From a bacterium (GTDB lineage Bacteria; Oederibacteriota; JAAXVQ01; JAUVAV01): a stretch of 64,000 bases of DNA. This document shows, piece by piece, positions 44,392 to 52,681 of this stretch. The notes beneath the pieces were generated by a model. That model saw only the letters and a program-made list of their open reading frames with translations, ran no database searches and was not told the origin of the DNA. How positions within the stretch are numbered: position 1 is the stretch's first letter; the number at the start of each line of letters is the position of its first letter. The stretch is taken from assembly GCA_021108215.1 (NCBI GenBank), contig JAIORK010000012.1:62001-126000 (forward strand). The letters run 5' to 3'. The position numbers were made by a program, and so were the translations under genes.

Positions 44392-45728
44392 AACAAACCG
44401 AACGCTTAAGAGAAGAGCTTCTTGAAAAAGTTAGATTGTTTTATCAGGCTCAGGCAGCGGAACATACTGCTTTTGTGCCGGGGGAATCTAAAATCAGTTA
44501 TGCAGCCAGAGTTTTTGATGACAAGGAAATGGTGTCCTTGGTAGATGCCTCGCTGGATTTTTGGCTCACAGCCGGTCGCTTTGCAGAAACGTTTGAAAAA
44601 CAATTGGCCCGGTTTTTATCCATTGCGCATTGTTCGTTATGCAATTCCGGGTCTTCTGCCAACCTTTTGGCGTTTATGGCCTTGACCTCACCTGAGTTGG
44701 GAGAGCGGCGGATTGGCAAAGGGGATGAAGTGATCACCGTGGCGGCAGGATTTCCCACGACCATCACCCCGATTATTCACTATGGTGCTGTTCCGGTTTT
44801 TGTGGATGTGAGCCTGCCGACATACAATATTGATGTCAGTCAGTTGGAATCGGCACGTTCTGAGCAGACCAAAGCGGTTATGCTGGCGCACACGCTGGGC
44901 AATCCGTTTGATGTGGGTGCGATTAAAGCTTTTTGCGAGCAATACAATCTCTGGCTGATTGAGGATAATTGTGATGCATTAGGGTCGCGTTACGACGGGT
45001 GTTATACCGGGGCGTTCGGTGATTTGGGGACATCCTCTTTTTATCCGCCGCATCATATTACCATGGGTGAGGGCGGGGCGGTGTATACTCAAAATAAGCT
45101 GCTGCAGCGCTTGGTGAATTCTTTTCGGGATTGGGGGCGGGATTGCTGGTGTCCGCCCGGCCGGGATGATTCTTGTGAAAAACGTTTTACCGGCCAATTT
45201 GGGGATCTGCCAAAAGGGTTTGATCACAAATTTGTTTATTCTCATTTTGGATACAATTTGAAAGTGACGGATATGCAGGCGGCGGTAGGCTGCGCCCAAT
45301 TGGAGAAATTACCGGCATTTATTTTAGCGCGGCGAAATAATTTCAAACAATTGCGTGAAAAATTAAAGCACCTGGAAGGGCCTTTGCTGTTTGCCGAGCC
45401 GACACTCAAATCTGATCCTGCCTGGTTCGGGTTTGTGATCACGGTGGCTGAGGATGCCGGGTTTACCCGCAATGACCTTGCCGCGCACTTAGAAGCGAAT
45501 AAGGTCCAGACGCGTAATTTGTTTGCAGGAAATATTTTAAAGCACCCCTGTTTTGCGCAATTGGAAGCAGGACGCGATTTCCGTATTGCGGGGAATCTGA
45601 CCCAGACGGACCGTATTATGCATCAGACACTTTGGATTGGGGTTTATCCGGGCATGACCCCGGAAATGATAACGTATATGGTTCAGACCATCTCTGATTT
45701 TGTCGGGAAAAGATGTACCGGGTTATAA
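44388..45728 (+). CDS. rfbH: CDP-4-dehydro-6-deoxyglucose 3-dehydratase (E1, RfbH)
   Basis: PMP/[2Fe-2S] enzyme removing the C-3 hydroxyl in 3,6-dideoxyhexose synthesis. GTG 44388 overlaps the previous stop (GTGA), with AAGGAAG upstream. The 446-residue protein has the DegT fold, but the PLP-lysine is replaced by His in SFYPPHHITMGEGG (222-223), the E1 hallmark. The cluster motif C-x57-C-x-C-x7-C is exact: C195 (EDNCD), C253, C255 (DCWCPP) and C263. The partner reductase E3 (ddhD/ascD) and CDP-glucose synthesis genes (ddhA, ddhB) are not in the window. Confidence 0.95.
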   Translation: MKQTERLREELLEKVRLFYQAQAAEHTAFVPGESKISYAARVFDDKEMVSLVDASLDFWLTAGRFAETFEKQLARFLSIAHCSLCNSGSSANLLAFMALTSPELGERRIGKGDEVITVAAGFPTTITPIIHYGAVPVFVDVSLPTYNIDVSQLESARSEQTKAVMLAHTLGNPFDVGAIKAFCEQYNLWLIEDNCDALGSRYDGCYTGAFGDLGTSSFYPPHHITMGEGGAVYTQNKLLQRLVNSFRDWGRDCWCPPGRDDSCEKRFTGQFGDLPKGFDHKFVYSHFGYNLKVTDMQAAVGCAQLEKLPAFILARRNNFKQLREKLKHLEGPLLFAEPTLKSDPAWFGFVITVAEDAGFTRNDLAAHLEANKVQTRNLFAGNILKHPCFAQLEAGRDFRIAGNLTQTDRIMHQTLWIGVYPGMTPEMITYMVQTISDFVGKRCTGL

Positions 45729-46570
45729 GGCGGGTCGCTTGCTGCGGCATTTTGCTGGCCGGTATCCTGCTGTGGGGACGCTATGTGCTTGAAGCATCCG
45801 AACCGGAAACGATTCGATTGAAAACGCTTGATCAGATTGAAATTCAGGCAGCCTGGTATCATGGCGATACCCTGGGTAAGGGGAACTCACAGCTGTTGGT
45901 GATTGCACCGGGGTTTGCCCAACACCCCCGGACCCGCTCAATGCGGCTTTTGGCCCAGGCGTTGGAACCGTATTTTGATGTGGTGGTGATTTCATTTCGC
46001 GGCAACCAAGGCAGCCAAGGCAGGTATTCCTTCGGCGCCAAGGAGGTGATTGATCTCCAGGCACTGATTGACTGGGCACGAACCCGGTATACCCGGGTAA
46101 GTCTGCTCGGCCTTTCTTTGGGAGCGTATAGTGCTTATCTTTATTGCGCGCTTATGCCGGGAACTGTTTCGGAATTGTTTTTGGTTTCGTGCCCTCCGTC
46201 GGTTGAGACGGTTGTGACCAGTGGTGCCGCTTTTTTAAATCCTTTGATTATTCTTTTTCGGGAGACGGCCTATGTGCATGAACCGGAAAATGATGTTTTT
46301 TTTAAATGGGACTGGCCGTTTATCCAAAAGAATAATTTGGTGTTGATTGGAGATAAGGTGACGATTCCCAGTCATTTTTTGGTTGGGCAAAAGGATACGC
46401 TGGTTTATCCTGCGTTGACAAAAAAAGTTTTTACTGCGACGCAAGGGCCGAAAACCTGGCTGGAAGTCAAAGCAGGACTGCATGCGGAACATATGTTTCA
46501 TCAGGATCCGGCATTTTTTATCAATTGGATTTTGAACCACCGGCAAGTTGTGGAAGAAAGCAAAAAATAA
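45713..46570 (+). CDS. Membrane-anchored alpha/beta hydrolase
   Basis: A 285-residue serine-hydrolase-fold protein overlapping rfbH by 16 nt. Residues 7-27 are a hydrophobic signal anchor. The nucleophile elbow is GLSLGAYS (near 137). The Asp is probably in VGQKDTLVYP (near 226), and the His in AGLHAEHMF (near 257). It has the oxyanion segment APGFAQHPRTRSM. It may act on cell-surface glycans or lipids, given its overlap with the sugar cluster, but the substrate is unknown. Confidence 0.82.
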   Translation: MYRVIRRVACCGILLAGILLWGRYVLEASEPETIRLKTLDQIEIQAAWYHGDTLGKGNSQLLVIAPGFAQHPRTRSMRLLAQALEPYFDVVVISFRGNQGSQGRYSFGAKEVIDLQALIDWARTRYTRVSLLGLSLGAYSAYLYCALMPGTVSELFLVSCPPSVETVVTSGAAFLNPLIILFRETAYVHEPENDVFFKWDWPFIQKNNLVLIGDKVTIPSHFLVGQKDTLVYPALTKKVFTATQGPKTWLEVKAGLHAEHMFHQDPAFFINWILNHRQVVEESKK

Positions 46571-46585
46571 TTATTGAGGTGTCCA

Positions 46586-46954
46586 ATGCGCGCGTGTTTG
46601 TCATGGGGGGATGAGAAGGCTTTTTTACGGTTCAATGAGAGCGAGACCTCGCGGAAACTTTATGCCAAATTACCGTTGACGGCCGTTGCCCAGACCTGGG
46701 GAGAAGAAGTGTATTTCAACGTGCCGGTCCATACCGAGCTGGAACCGGATGCTTGTCAAGTGGTCGAAGCCGGGACGCTCTGTTTTTGGGTGGAAGGCAG
46801 CTCGGTCGCCATTCCTTTTGGCACAACCCCTGCTTCGCGCAACCAGGAATGCCGTCTGGTCACATTGGTTAATATTATTGGTAAAGTAGAGGGCGATCCG
46901 TCTCACCTGGGAATGATTCGCGCGGGAGAAAAAATTACATTGTTCGTAGTTTAA
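46586..46954 (+). CDS. Cyclophilin-like fold protein (TM1367 type)
   Basis: A 122-residue protein from ATG 46586 (TGAGGT upstream; a TTG at 46574 is in frame but less likely). It has the small cyclophilin-like barrel pattern TSRKLYAKLPLTAVAQTWGEEVYF, GTLCFWVEGSSVAIPFG and a final LGMIRAGEKITLFVV. This matches the PF04126-like family seen in Thermotoga TM1367. Peptidyl-prolyl activity is not implied, because the cyclophilin active-site Arg/Phe set is not evident. It lies 15 nt behind the hydrolase gene. Confidence 0.75.
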   Translation: MRACLSWGDEKAFLRFNESETSRKLYAKLPLTAVAQTWGEEVYFNVPVHTELEPDACQVVEAGTLCFWVEGSSVAIPFGTTPASRNQECRLVTLVNIIGKVEGDPSHLGMIRAGEKITLFVV

Positions 46955-47108
46955 ATGATGGTCAACGAACCCTGTTGGTATTGCGGTGTCAGATAGAATA
47001 CTCTTGTCCAAATTAAAAAAATACAGCACTTAGGGCGAATAGAAGACAGTGTGTTTAATAACTTGGACAACAGTGATATTGGGCAGTATACAAAAAAAGG
47101 AGTTTGGG

Positions 47109-47771
47109 ATGAGATTTTGGATGGCGGAACACGCGGATGTGCTGTTTTATGGGATGCTGGTTGTGATACTCATGTGGCAGATTATGCTGAGGCTTATCCT
47201 TAAAGTGAGAAAAAATAGTCAGTGGTTGGAATATGCAGATTCTTTTCTTATTGCCATCATTCTGGCTTTGGTGATACGAACCCTGGTTGTTCAGACATTT
47301 ATTATTCCCAGCGGATCAATGGAAAAATCCCTCTTGATCGGGGACCAACTCATTGTAAATAAATTTCTTTATGGTACTCAGGTTCCCTGGAGCCCTAAAA
47401 TTATTCTGAAAATTCGTGATCCGAAACGAGGCGATATTATTGTTTTTAAATATCCCAAGGACCTTAAAACGCCGTATATTAAACGCTGCATTGGTGTGCC
47501 GGGCGATACCATCGCGATTGAAAATAAAACGGTGTTTGTTAATGGGATTGCCTTGCGTGAACCTTATGCGTACTTTGGCGATTCCCGGGTATTATCTTCG
47601 GGCCGCGACAATCTTGGGCTGTTTGTCGTGCCGCCTGGTCAGTACTTCATGCTTGGTGATAATCGGGACTTTTCATCGGATTCGCGTTTTTGGGGGTTGT
47701 TGCCCAGGCATTTGATCGAAGGGAAGGCCATGGTTATCTATTGGCCGTTTATTCGTTGGCGCTTGATTTAA
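47109..47771 (+). CDS. lepB: Signal peptidase I
   Basis: Inner-membrane serine protease releasing secreted proteins. ATG 47109 has AAGGAG (47097-47102) 6 nt upstream, giving 220 residues; the longer GTG start at 47049 lacks a ribosome site. Two N-terminal TM segments (10-30 and 45-65) are followed by box B PSGSMEKSLLIGD (nucleophile Ser near 74), box D KRCIGVPGD (general-base Lys near 127) and box E LGDNRDFSSDSRFWG. All catalytic elements are present. Confidence 0.95.
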   Translation: MRFWMAEHADVLFYGMLVVILMWQIMLRLILKVRKNSQWLEYADSFLIAIILALVIRTLVVQTFIIPSGSMEKSLLIGDQLIVNKFLYGTQVPWSPKIILKIRDPKRGDIIVFKYPKDLKTPYIKRCIGVPGDTIAIENKTVFVNGIALREPYAYFGDSRVLSSGRDNLGLFVVPPGQYFMLGDNRDFSSDSRFWGLLPRHLIEGKAMVIYWPFIRWRLI

Positions 47772-47840
47772 ATAAAATGATCCCGCCGCAAATTGGATTG
47801 TTCGCTACCTGAATCTTTTTAATATGTCAACCACGAATAT

Positions 47841-47963
47841 CCCGGGTTTCAAACCGGGGACAGTTTGTTTGAGAAACAAACTGCAGGAGAGTAATAATGA
47901 TTTTTTACAGATCATATCCAAGTCCCCGCTCTCTTGTCCGGCGAATGCCGGATTAGAGCGGGG
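47841..47963. repeat. Tandem hairpins between lepB and the PD40 lipoprotein
   Basis: Three structures in 120 bp. CCCGGGTTTC/AAACCGGGG (47841-47859) is followed by perfect CAGTTTGTTT-GAG-AAACAAACTG (47861-47883). Last is a two-tier palindrome CCCCGCTCT (47924) / AGAGCGGGG (47963) enclosing TCCGGC-GAAT-GCCGGA (47937-47952). They may terminate lepB and belong to dispersed palindromic repeats. No coding stretch lies in this 280-bp gap. Confidence 0.65.
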
Positions 47964-48051
47964 AAATTGAACAATCAAGAAACACTAGAAATAAACCGAT
48001 GAATATATTAGGATAAGCGTTGGTGACAACGTTTGAAAACAAGGGGGCACT

Positions 48052-49566
48052 ATGGGAAAAACAATGCGTTACGATGCAATAGCTTTGATTCTTTGTGGAT
48101 TGATCATTGCCGGATGTTCCGGGACATCGGGCGGCAATATTGTCAGGGAGGTTACAGAGACCGAGATTGCCCGTTTAAATGATGTTCCGCTGGATACATT
48201 GGCAATAGCATCTGATCATCAAACCTACTCCTATATTCTTTCTAAGGACGACAAAGAACAGATTATTGTGGGGGATATTAAGAGCTTGGAGTATGACGAA
48301 GTGGGGTGGCTGACGTTTAGTGATGACGGCAAGCGGTTTTTATACGGCGCCTTAAAAGGGAAAAAATGGGCAGTGGTAATTGACGGCAAATCCGGGAGAT
48401 TTTATGACAGTGTGGCCGCATTGAAATTCAGCCCCGACAGCGGCAAGGCAATTTATATTGGTGAAAGCGGCGGGATGGAATTTTTGGTTGTGAATGGCCG
48501 CCCGCAAACACGTTATAAGAAAATACTTCCGCCGGTATTCAGTGCTGATGGTAAACGCATGGCTTATGCCGCGAAAATCGGGGAAAAAAAGGTTCGGATG
48601 GTCATTGACGGCAAACCCGGTCCGGTGTATAGCGAGATCGGCGATCCGGTATTCAGTGCAGATGGCAAACATCTGGCCTATCGCGCCAGCATTGGAAAAA
48701 AAGAGTTCGTTGTCAAAGACTGGAAAGCACAAAAAACATATGGTTTGGTAGGGGATCCGGTATTTAGTCCGGACAGCCTAAAACTCGCGTATGCGGTTGT
48801 GATAGAGGCATTTGAGCATGTCGTGATCAACGGTAAGGAAGGCAAGGCGTTTGATGTGGTGGAGAAAGATTCTTTGGTTTTTAGCCCGGACAGTCAGCGG
48901 CTGGCTTGTATTGTTAAAATTAAAAAAGAGTATGCCGTTGCGGTGGATGAAGAGGTCGGGGAGACCTATCAGATGGTATTAAAAGATACATTGATATTTA
49001 GTCGGGACGGGAGCCGTGTGGCCTTTGGAATTGAATTGGATAATCCCAAAATCAAACTTCAAAAATTTCAGTATGTGGTGGTTGACAATGAAATGAGTCC
49101 TCCGTTTGATGTGATTGTTTCACCGGTCTTTAGTCCGGATGGGAAACACCTGGTTTTTACCGCAGAAAAAGATGAGCGCATGTCCATGGTCGAGGACCGG
49201 AAAGTTTCCGGAACCTACGATTTGGTCAAACCGCCGGTGTATAGTCCTGATGCTCAATGGATGATTTACCGGGCCAAGAAAGGGATGAAACTTTTTTCAG
49301 TGGTCAATGGTAAAAAACATCCGGCATATGATGATGTATGGTCAACTGTTTTTAGTCCCGCAGGAAAATATTTTGCATATATAGCGACCTCAGGTGATGA
49401 ACGGTTTGTTGTGCTCAACGGTAACGAGGGAAAAAAATATTACAATGTTCTTAGCGGGACCGTCACCTTTCTTTCTGAAACTGATATTGAATATGCAGTG
49501 GTGGAACTGGCTGAAGACAAAACAGCCAAAATTATCAAAGTGGTTGAAAAAATTACGGGGAAATAA
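48052..49566 (+). CDS. PD40/TolB-like beta-propeller lipoprotein
   Basis: A 504-residue protein with lipoprotein signal (lipobox IIAGC, Cys near 22; GGGGG-type ribosome site upstream). About ten PD40-like repeats follow, each carrying V-F-S-x-D-G/S-K-x-L/M-A-Y (VFSADGKRMAYAAKIG, VFSADGKHLAYRASIG, VFSPDSLKLAYAVVIE) alternating with V-V-N/D-G-K strands. TolB and related periplasmic scaffolds share this fold. It stands alone, without tol-pal genes. It is likely a surface- or periplasm-facing interaction platform of unknown partner. Confidence 0.85.
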   Translation: MGKTMRYDAIALILCGLIIAGCSGTSGGNIVREVTETEIARLNDVPLDTLAIASDHQTYSYILSKDDKEQIIVGDIKSLEYDEVGWLTFSDDGKRFLYGALKGKKWAVVIDGKSGRFYDSVAALKFSPDSGKAIYIGESGGMEFLVVNGRPQTRYKKILPPVFSADGKRMAYAAKIGEKKVRMVIDGKPGPVYSEIGDPVFSADGKHLAYRASIGKKEFVVKDWKAQKTYGLVGDPVFSPDSLKLAYAVVIEAFEHVVINGKEGKAFDVVEKDSLVFSPDSQRLACIVKIKKEYAVAVDEEVGETYQMVLKDTLIFSRDGSRVAFGIELDNPKIKLQKFQYVVVDNEMSPPFDVIVSPVFSPDGKHLVFTAEKDERMSMVEDRKVSGTYDLVKPPVYSPDAQWMIYRAKKGMKLFSVVNGKKHPAYDDVWSTVFSPAGKYFAYIATSGDERFVVLNGNEGKKYYNVLSGTVTFLSETDIEYAVVELAEDKTAKIIKVVEKITGK

Positions 49567-49772
49567 AGCAGGACCGGTTAAAGCATCCAGGTGAGTATTG
49601 ACAGCTTGTGTGTGAAGAGGCGCCGGTGGTGAAAAATCTATTAAAAAACTTATGAATAAAGGTTTTTTCTAAAAAATTAATACTTGTTTTTGATCGGATG
49701 TTGTCTCGGGAATCCGATAGTCTCTTTTTGTCCTTAGCAAGTAAGCTTTTTAACCATTTCCCAGGAAAACAA

Positions 49773-49800
49773 TTGACAAACAAGGATCTTTTCGTAAAAT
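49773..49800 (+). promoter_or_regulatory. Promoter for the tRNA-His locus
   Basis: TTGACA (49773-49778), 16-bp spacer, TAAAAT (49795-49800), 82 bp before tRNA-His. It is the only feature recognised in the 315-bp gap 49567-49881. Confidence 0.55.
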
Positions 49801-49881
49801 ATAGCTTCTGATTTTTTTTAAGCGGGAGTTTATGTGCAAGCCATTGGATTTTTATTGGTTTCAAAGCGTATTGTAGTGTAT

Positions 49882-49959
49882 GGTGGACGTAGCTCAGTTG
49901 GTTAGAGCGCTAGGTTGTGGTCCTGGAGGCCGCGGGTTCGAGTCCCGTCGTCCACCCCA
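49882..49959 (+). tRNA. tRNA-His (GTG)
   Basis: Acceptor GTGGACG/CGTCCAC with the extra 5' G (49882) opposite discriminator C73, as expected for His. Anticodon arm with TTGTGGT (anticodon GTG), T arm CGGG-TTCGAGT-CCCG and encoded CCA. A hairpin follows: GATTTTTTCG (49960-49969) / CGCAAAAATC (49975-49984), with AGAGCAATTGA at the next base. Confidence 0.96.
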
Positions 49960-50092
49960 GATTTTTTCGTAAAGCGCAAAAATCAGAGCAATTGAATTTT
50001 GTAGGGAGGAATTTTGTATTCGCCCCTGGCTGGGCGATTACATCCGGCATTTGCCGGACACAAGTGGGATCGCCCCTATGATTGATATTTTT

Positions 50093-50198
50093 GCGCCGGT
50101 AGCTCAGTGGAAATTGTATGACCTGAGCGGAGTTGCCTGTGGCAATTATTGTAAAGCAGGTTAGAGCAACTGCTCATAGCGCCTCGCTACACAGGCGC
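50093..50198 (+). pseudogene. Broken tRNA-like sequence with D-loop insertion
   Basis: First 19 nt (50093-50111) differ at one base from the intact tRNA-Arg(CCG) just downstream. TAGAGCAAC (50162-50170) resumes the D arm after a 50-nt insert. No anticodon arm, T arm or acceptor 3' strand remains. Instead there is a CTCATAG stretch, then a perfect hairpin GCGCCT-CGCTACAC-AGGCGC (50179-50198) followed at once by AGAGTATTG. The parent isotype is unclear (Arg by the 5' half). Confidence 0.75.
50112..50161 (+). other. Structured 50-nt insertion in tRNA D loop, copy B
   Basis: Same length and position as copy A at 31008-31057. Outer stem ACCTG/CAGGT is unchanged; inner stem is TGCC-TGT-GGCA with a compensated pair relative to CGCC-TTC-GGCG in copy A. 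ATTATTGTAAAGCAGGT is identical between the copies. Confidence 0.75.
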
Positions 50199-50218
50199 AG
50201 AGTATTGGATTATTTTAT

Positions 50219-50294
50219 GCGCCTGTAGCTCAGTGGATAGAGCAACGGCCTCCGAAGCCGTGTGTCGGACGTTCGATTCGTCTCAGGCGCACCA
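50219..50294 (+). tRNA. tRNA-Arg (CCG)
   Basis: 76 nt: acceptor GCGCCTG/CAGGCGC, anticodon arm ACGGC-CTCCGAA-GCCGT (anticodon CCG), T arm GGACG-TTCGATT-CGTCT with one G-U pair, and encoded CCA. Confidence 0.95.
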
Positions 50295-50319
50295 ATTTTT
50301 TGCGAAGCGGAAAGCTGTA

Positions 50320-50342
50320 GGGGCGAATCTTGTATTCGCCCC
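50320..50342. repeat. Palindromic repeat GGGGCGAAT/ATTCGCCCC
   Basis: Perfect 9-bp arms with loop CTTGT. A degenerate copy (GGGAGGAAT-TTTGT-ATTCGCCCC) lies upstream at about 50003-50025. Both are followed by a GGGCGAT segment. This 'GTAGGGGCGAAT' type of dispersed repeat is common in bacterial intergenic DNA. Confidence 0.65.
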
Positions 50343-50490
50343 TTTCCGGGCGATCACAAGGATCGCTAAAGGAAATTTAAAATTCAGAGCAGTAGAACAG
50401 TAGAACAGTTGACCGCAGGTTCGCATTTTTTTAATCACCTGCTCAACTGATCGATTGTTCACCTGCTTTGATGCTTGCTCCGCGAGCATT

Positions 50491-50566
50491 GGGTGCTTAG
50501 CTCAGTTGGTAGAGCAGCTGACTCTTAATCAGCTTGTCACAGGTTCGATCCCTGTAGCACCCACCA
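50491..50566 (+). tRNA. tRNA-Lys (CTT)
   Basis: 76 nt: acceptor GGGTGCT/AGCACCC, D arm AGCTC...GAGC, anticodon arm GCTGA-CTCTTAA-TCAGC (anticodon CTT), T arm ACAGG-TTCGATC-CCTGT, CCA encoded. Confidence 0.96.
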
Positions 50567-50635
50567 AGTAATCTTCCCCCGGCGTGTCAGGGGCGGCCGG
50601 GGAGGGGACGTATGCCTGGGAGCGGGGAAATTGAA

Positions 50636-50661
50636 TAGGTCCTATAGGTATATAGGGCCTA
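50636..50661. repeat. Hairpin between tRNA-Lys and tRNA-Leu
   Basis: TAGGTCCTATA and TATAGGGCCTA pair over 11 bp with one G-U; the loop is GGTA. TATTATTT follows, so it may be a terminator for tRNA-Lys or a regulator ahead of tRNA-Leu/tig. Confidence 0.55.
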
Positions 50662-50670
50662 TATTATTTG

Positions 50671-50677
50671 AAGGAGG
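50671..50677 (+). promoter_or_regulatory. Shine-Dalgarno sequence cut off from tig by tRNA-Leu
   Basis: AAGGAGG is a full ribosome-binding consensus. The only nearby downstream initiation codon (TTG 50684) meets a stop after four codons. The next gene, tig, starts at 50774 beyond tRNA-Leu and has no other ribosome site. Confidence 0.6.
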
Positions 50678-50685
50678 GTCAAATT

Positions 50686-50768
50686 GCGAGGGTGGTGAAA
50701 TTGGCAGACACGCTAGACTTAGGATCTAGTGCTTCGGCATGTGGGTTCGAGTCCCACCCCTCGCACCA
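50686..50768 (+). tRNA. tRNA-Leu (TAG)
   Basis: 83 nt with acceptor GCGAGGG/CCCTCGC, class II variable arm (TGCTTCGGCA), anticodon arm CTAGA-CTTAGGA-TCTAG (anticodon TAG), T arm GTGGG-TTCGAGT-CCCAC and encoded CCA. Confidence 0.96.
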
Positions 50769-50773
50769 TTATT

Positions 50774-52057
50774 ATGATAAAAGTAGATATTAAAGAAAAA
50801 AATGAAACCACTCGAATTTTGGATGTGACGGTTCCGCAGGAAACCGTGGATCAACAATTTGCCCAGGCGCTTCATCAGGTTCAGAAAAAAGCTGAGCTTC
50901 CGGGATTTCGCAAAGGAAAAGTGCCGCAAGATATCGTTGAAAAAAAATATGCTTATGAGATTCGTGAAACAGTTTTGGATCAATTATTCAATGAATCGTA
51001 TAAGCAGGCATTGGAGCAGACAAAATGTGTGCCGATCCAGCAGCCCAAGCTTGAAAAAATGGATCTGGAAAAAGGTAAACCGTTGGTCTATCAGGTCATG
51101 GTGGATGTTTTGCCGAAAGTGAAGCTGGGCGACTATAAAGGGTTGAAGCTTAAGCAGAAAAAAAATGAAGTTAAATCACAAGAAGTGGATGATGTTGTCA
51201 ACCGGTTGCGCGAACAAAGTGCTGTTTTAGAACCTGTTGAAGATCGTCCGGTGGCCAGCGGTGATGTCGTCACAATCGATTTTGAAGGGAAAAAAGACGG
51301 GGAATTGGTTCCAGGCACCAAGGCGGAAGCGCATACGGTGGAAACCGGCAAGGGACAAACAATTCCTGATTTTGAAAAAAACATCATCGGCATGCAATTG
51401 AATGAAACCAAGACGTTTGCAGCTGATTTTCCGGAAGATTACCACGCCAAGGAAATGGCCGGACAGTCGATTGACTTTACAGTGACAGCCAAGGCTATTC
51501 AAAGTAAAAAACTTTCAGAGCTCAATGATGATTTTGCCAAGCAAATGGGTAAATTTGACACGTTGGAGGCATTGCGTAAACGGATTGAAGAGGATCTGGT
51601 TGCAGAAAAAGAGAAGCAGAATCGTACCCTGTTTACCGATCAAATTATGCAGCAACTCTCGAAGAGTACGCAGGTGAAAGTGCCGGCGGTTTTAATTGAA
51701 CGTTCTTTGAAGAACCTTTGGAAGGATCATGAAAACCGGTTGGCTCGCCAGAATCAAACAGTTGAGCAAGGTGGAATAACGGAAGAAGATTTTAATAAAA
51801 AAAACAGCAGTCAGGTCGAGATTGAACTGAAAGCACGGTTGGCCCTGCGCGAAATCGGGATATTGGAAACAATCGAAGTGACGGATTCCGATGTTGATGG
51901 TGAAATAGATCAAATGGCTTTGGGCATGCGTCAGAGCCCGGAAGTTATCCGTAATTGGGTCGAGAAAAACAACAGTTGGGAAGATATCCGGGACAGGTTG
52001 CGGGATAAAAAAACCCAGGATTTTATTATCGCCAGCGCGAAGATAAGCATCAGTTAA
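50774..52057 (+). CDS. tig: Trigger factor
   Basis: Ribosome-bound chaperone and peptidyl-prolyl isomerase. ATG 50774 gives 427 residues beginning MIKVDIKEKNETTRILDV, as in the family; any longer start would translate the tRNA. The ribosome-binding motif GFRKGKVP is near 43-50. The FKBP-type PPIase domain lies at about 150-235 (VTIDFEGKKDGELVPGTKAE), and the C-terminal helical arms at 250-420. The start codon is only 5 nt after the CCA of tRNA-Leu, with no ribosome site between. clpP, clpX and lon follow, the usual proteostasis cluster. Confidence 0.95.
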   Translation: MIKVDIKEKNETTRILDVTVPQETVDQQFAQALHQVQKKAELPGFRKGKVPQDIVEKKYAYEIRETVLDQLFNESYKQALEQTKCVPIQQPKLEKMDLEKGKPLVYQVMVDVLPKVKLGDYKGLKLKQKKNEVKSQEVDDVVNRLREQSAVLEPVEDRPVASGDVVTIDFEGKKDGELVPGTKAEAHTVETGKGQTIPDFEKNIIGMQLNETKTFAADFPEDYHAKEMAGQSIDFTVTAKAIQSKKLSELNDDFAKQMGKFDTLEALRKRIEEDLVAEKEKQNRTLFTDQIMQQLSKSTQVKVPAVLIERSLKNLWKDHENRLARQNQTVEQGGITEEDFNKKNSSQVEIELKARLALREIGILETIEVTDSDVDGEIDQMALGMRQSPEVIRNWVEKNNSWEDIRDRLRDKKTQDFIIASAKISIS

Positions 52058-52078
52058 TCGGAACAAGGAGGCAATACA

Positions 52079-52663
52079 ATGGCATTGATTCCTATGGTGG
52101 TGGAACAAACACAACGCGGTGAACGGGCCTATGACATTTATTCCCGTCTGCTTAAGGAACGGATTATTTTTTTGGGAACCGGGATAAATGATGATATCAG
52201 CAATTTGATTATTGCCCAGCTCTTGTTTTTGGAATCAGAAGAGCAAAAGGAAATTTCCATGTATATCAACAGCCCCGGAGGCGTGGTTTCTTCGGGTCTG
52301 GCTATTTATGATACCATTCAGCATATTAAATCACCGGTATCGACACTTTGTGTCGGGCAGGCGGCCTCGATGGGTGCGGTGTTGTTGGCAGCCGGCGCAC
52401 CGGGAAAGCGGCACGCCCTTCCCAATGCCCGGATTATGATGCATCAGGGATCCGCCGGTTTTCAGGGAACCATGCCGGACATAGACATCCAAGCCAAGGA
52501 AATTATGCGTGTGCGTACAGTAATGAATGAAATTTTAGCCAACCACACCGGCCAGACAGTAGAAAAAATTGTTGCGGATACAGAACGGGACTTCTGGCTT
52601 TCCGCGGAAGAAGCCAAGAACTATGGCGTGATTGACAAAGTCATGACGGTTAATTCGAAATAA
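52079..52663 (+). CDS. clpP: ClpP protease subunit
   Basis: Serine peptidase of the ClpXP/ClpAP barrel. 194 residues, with catalytic Ser97 in GQAASMGA, His122 in [10 protein letters not shown] and Asp171 in [31 protein letters not shown] at the N-terminus (broken here across the axial-loop region) is typical. ACAAGGAGG precedes the ATG. It lies 21 nt behind tig and 18 nt before clpX. Confidence 0.98.
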   Translation: MALIPMVVEQTQRGERAYDIYSRLLKERIIFLGTGINDDISNLIIAQLLFLESEEQKEISMYINSPGGVVSSGLAIYDTIQHIKSPVSTLCVGQAASMGAVLLAAGAPGKRHALPNARIMMHQGSAGFQGTMPDIDIQAKEIMRVRTVMNEILANHTGQTVEKIVADTERDFWLSAEEAKNYGVIDKVMTVNSK

Positions 52664-52681
52664 AACAAAGGAGACGGCACA

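Noticed and set aside
49990-50490. CRISPR array in the repeat-rich tRNA spacer
   Set aside because: Repeats are few, palindromic and irregularly spaced, without unique equal-length spacers or cas genes.
50729-50773. Longer N-terminus for trigger factor (MLRHVGSSPTPRT...)
   Set aside because: It would translate the 3' half of tRNA-Leu. The family N-terminus begins at ATG 50774.
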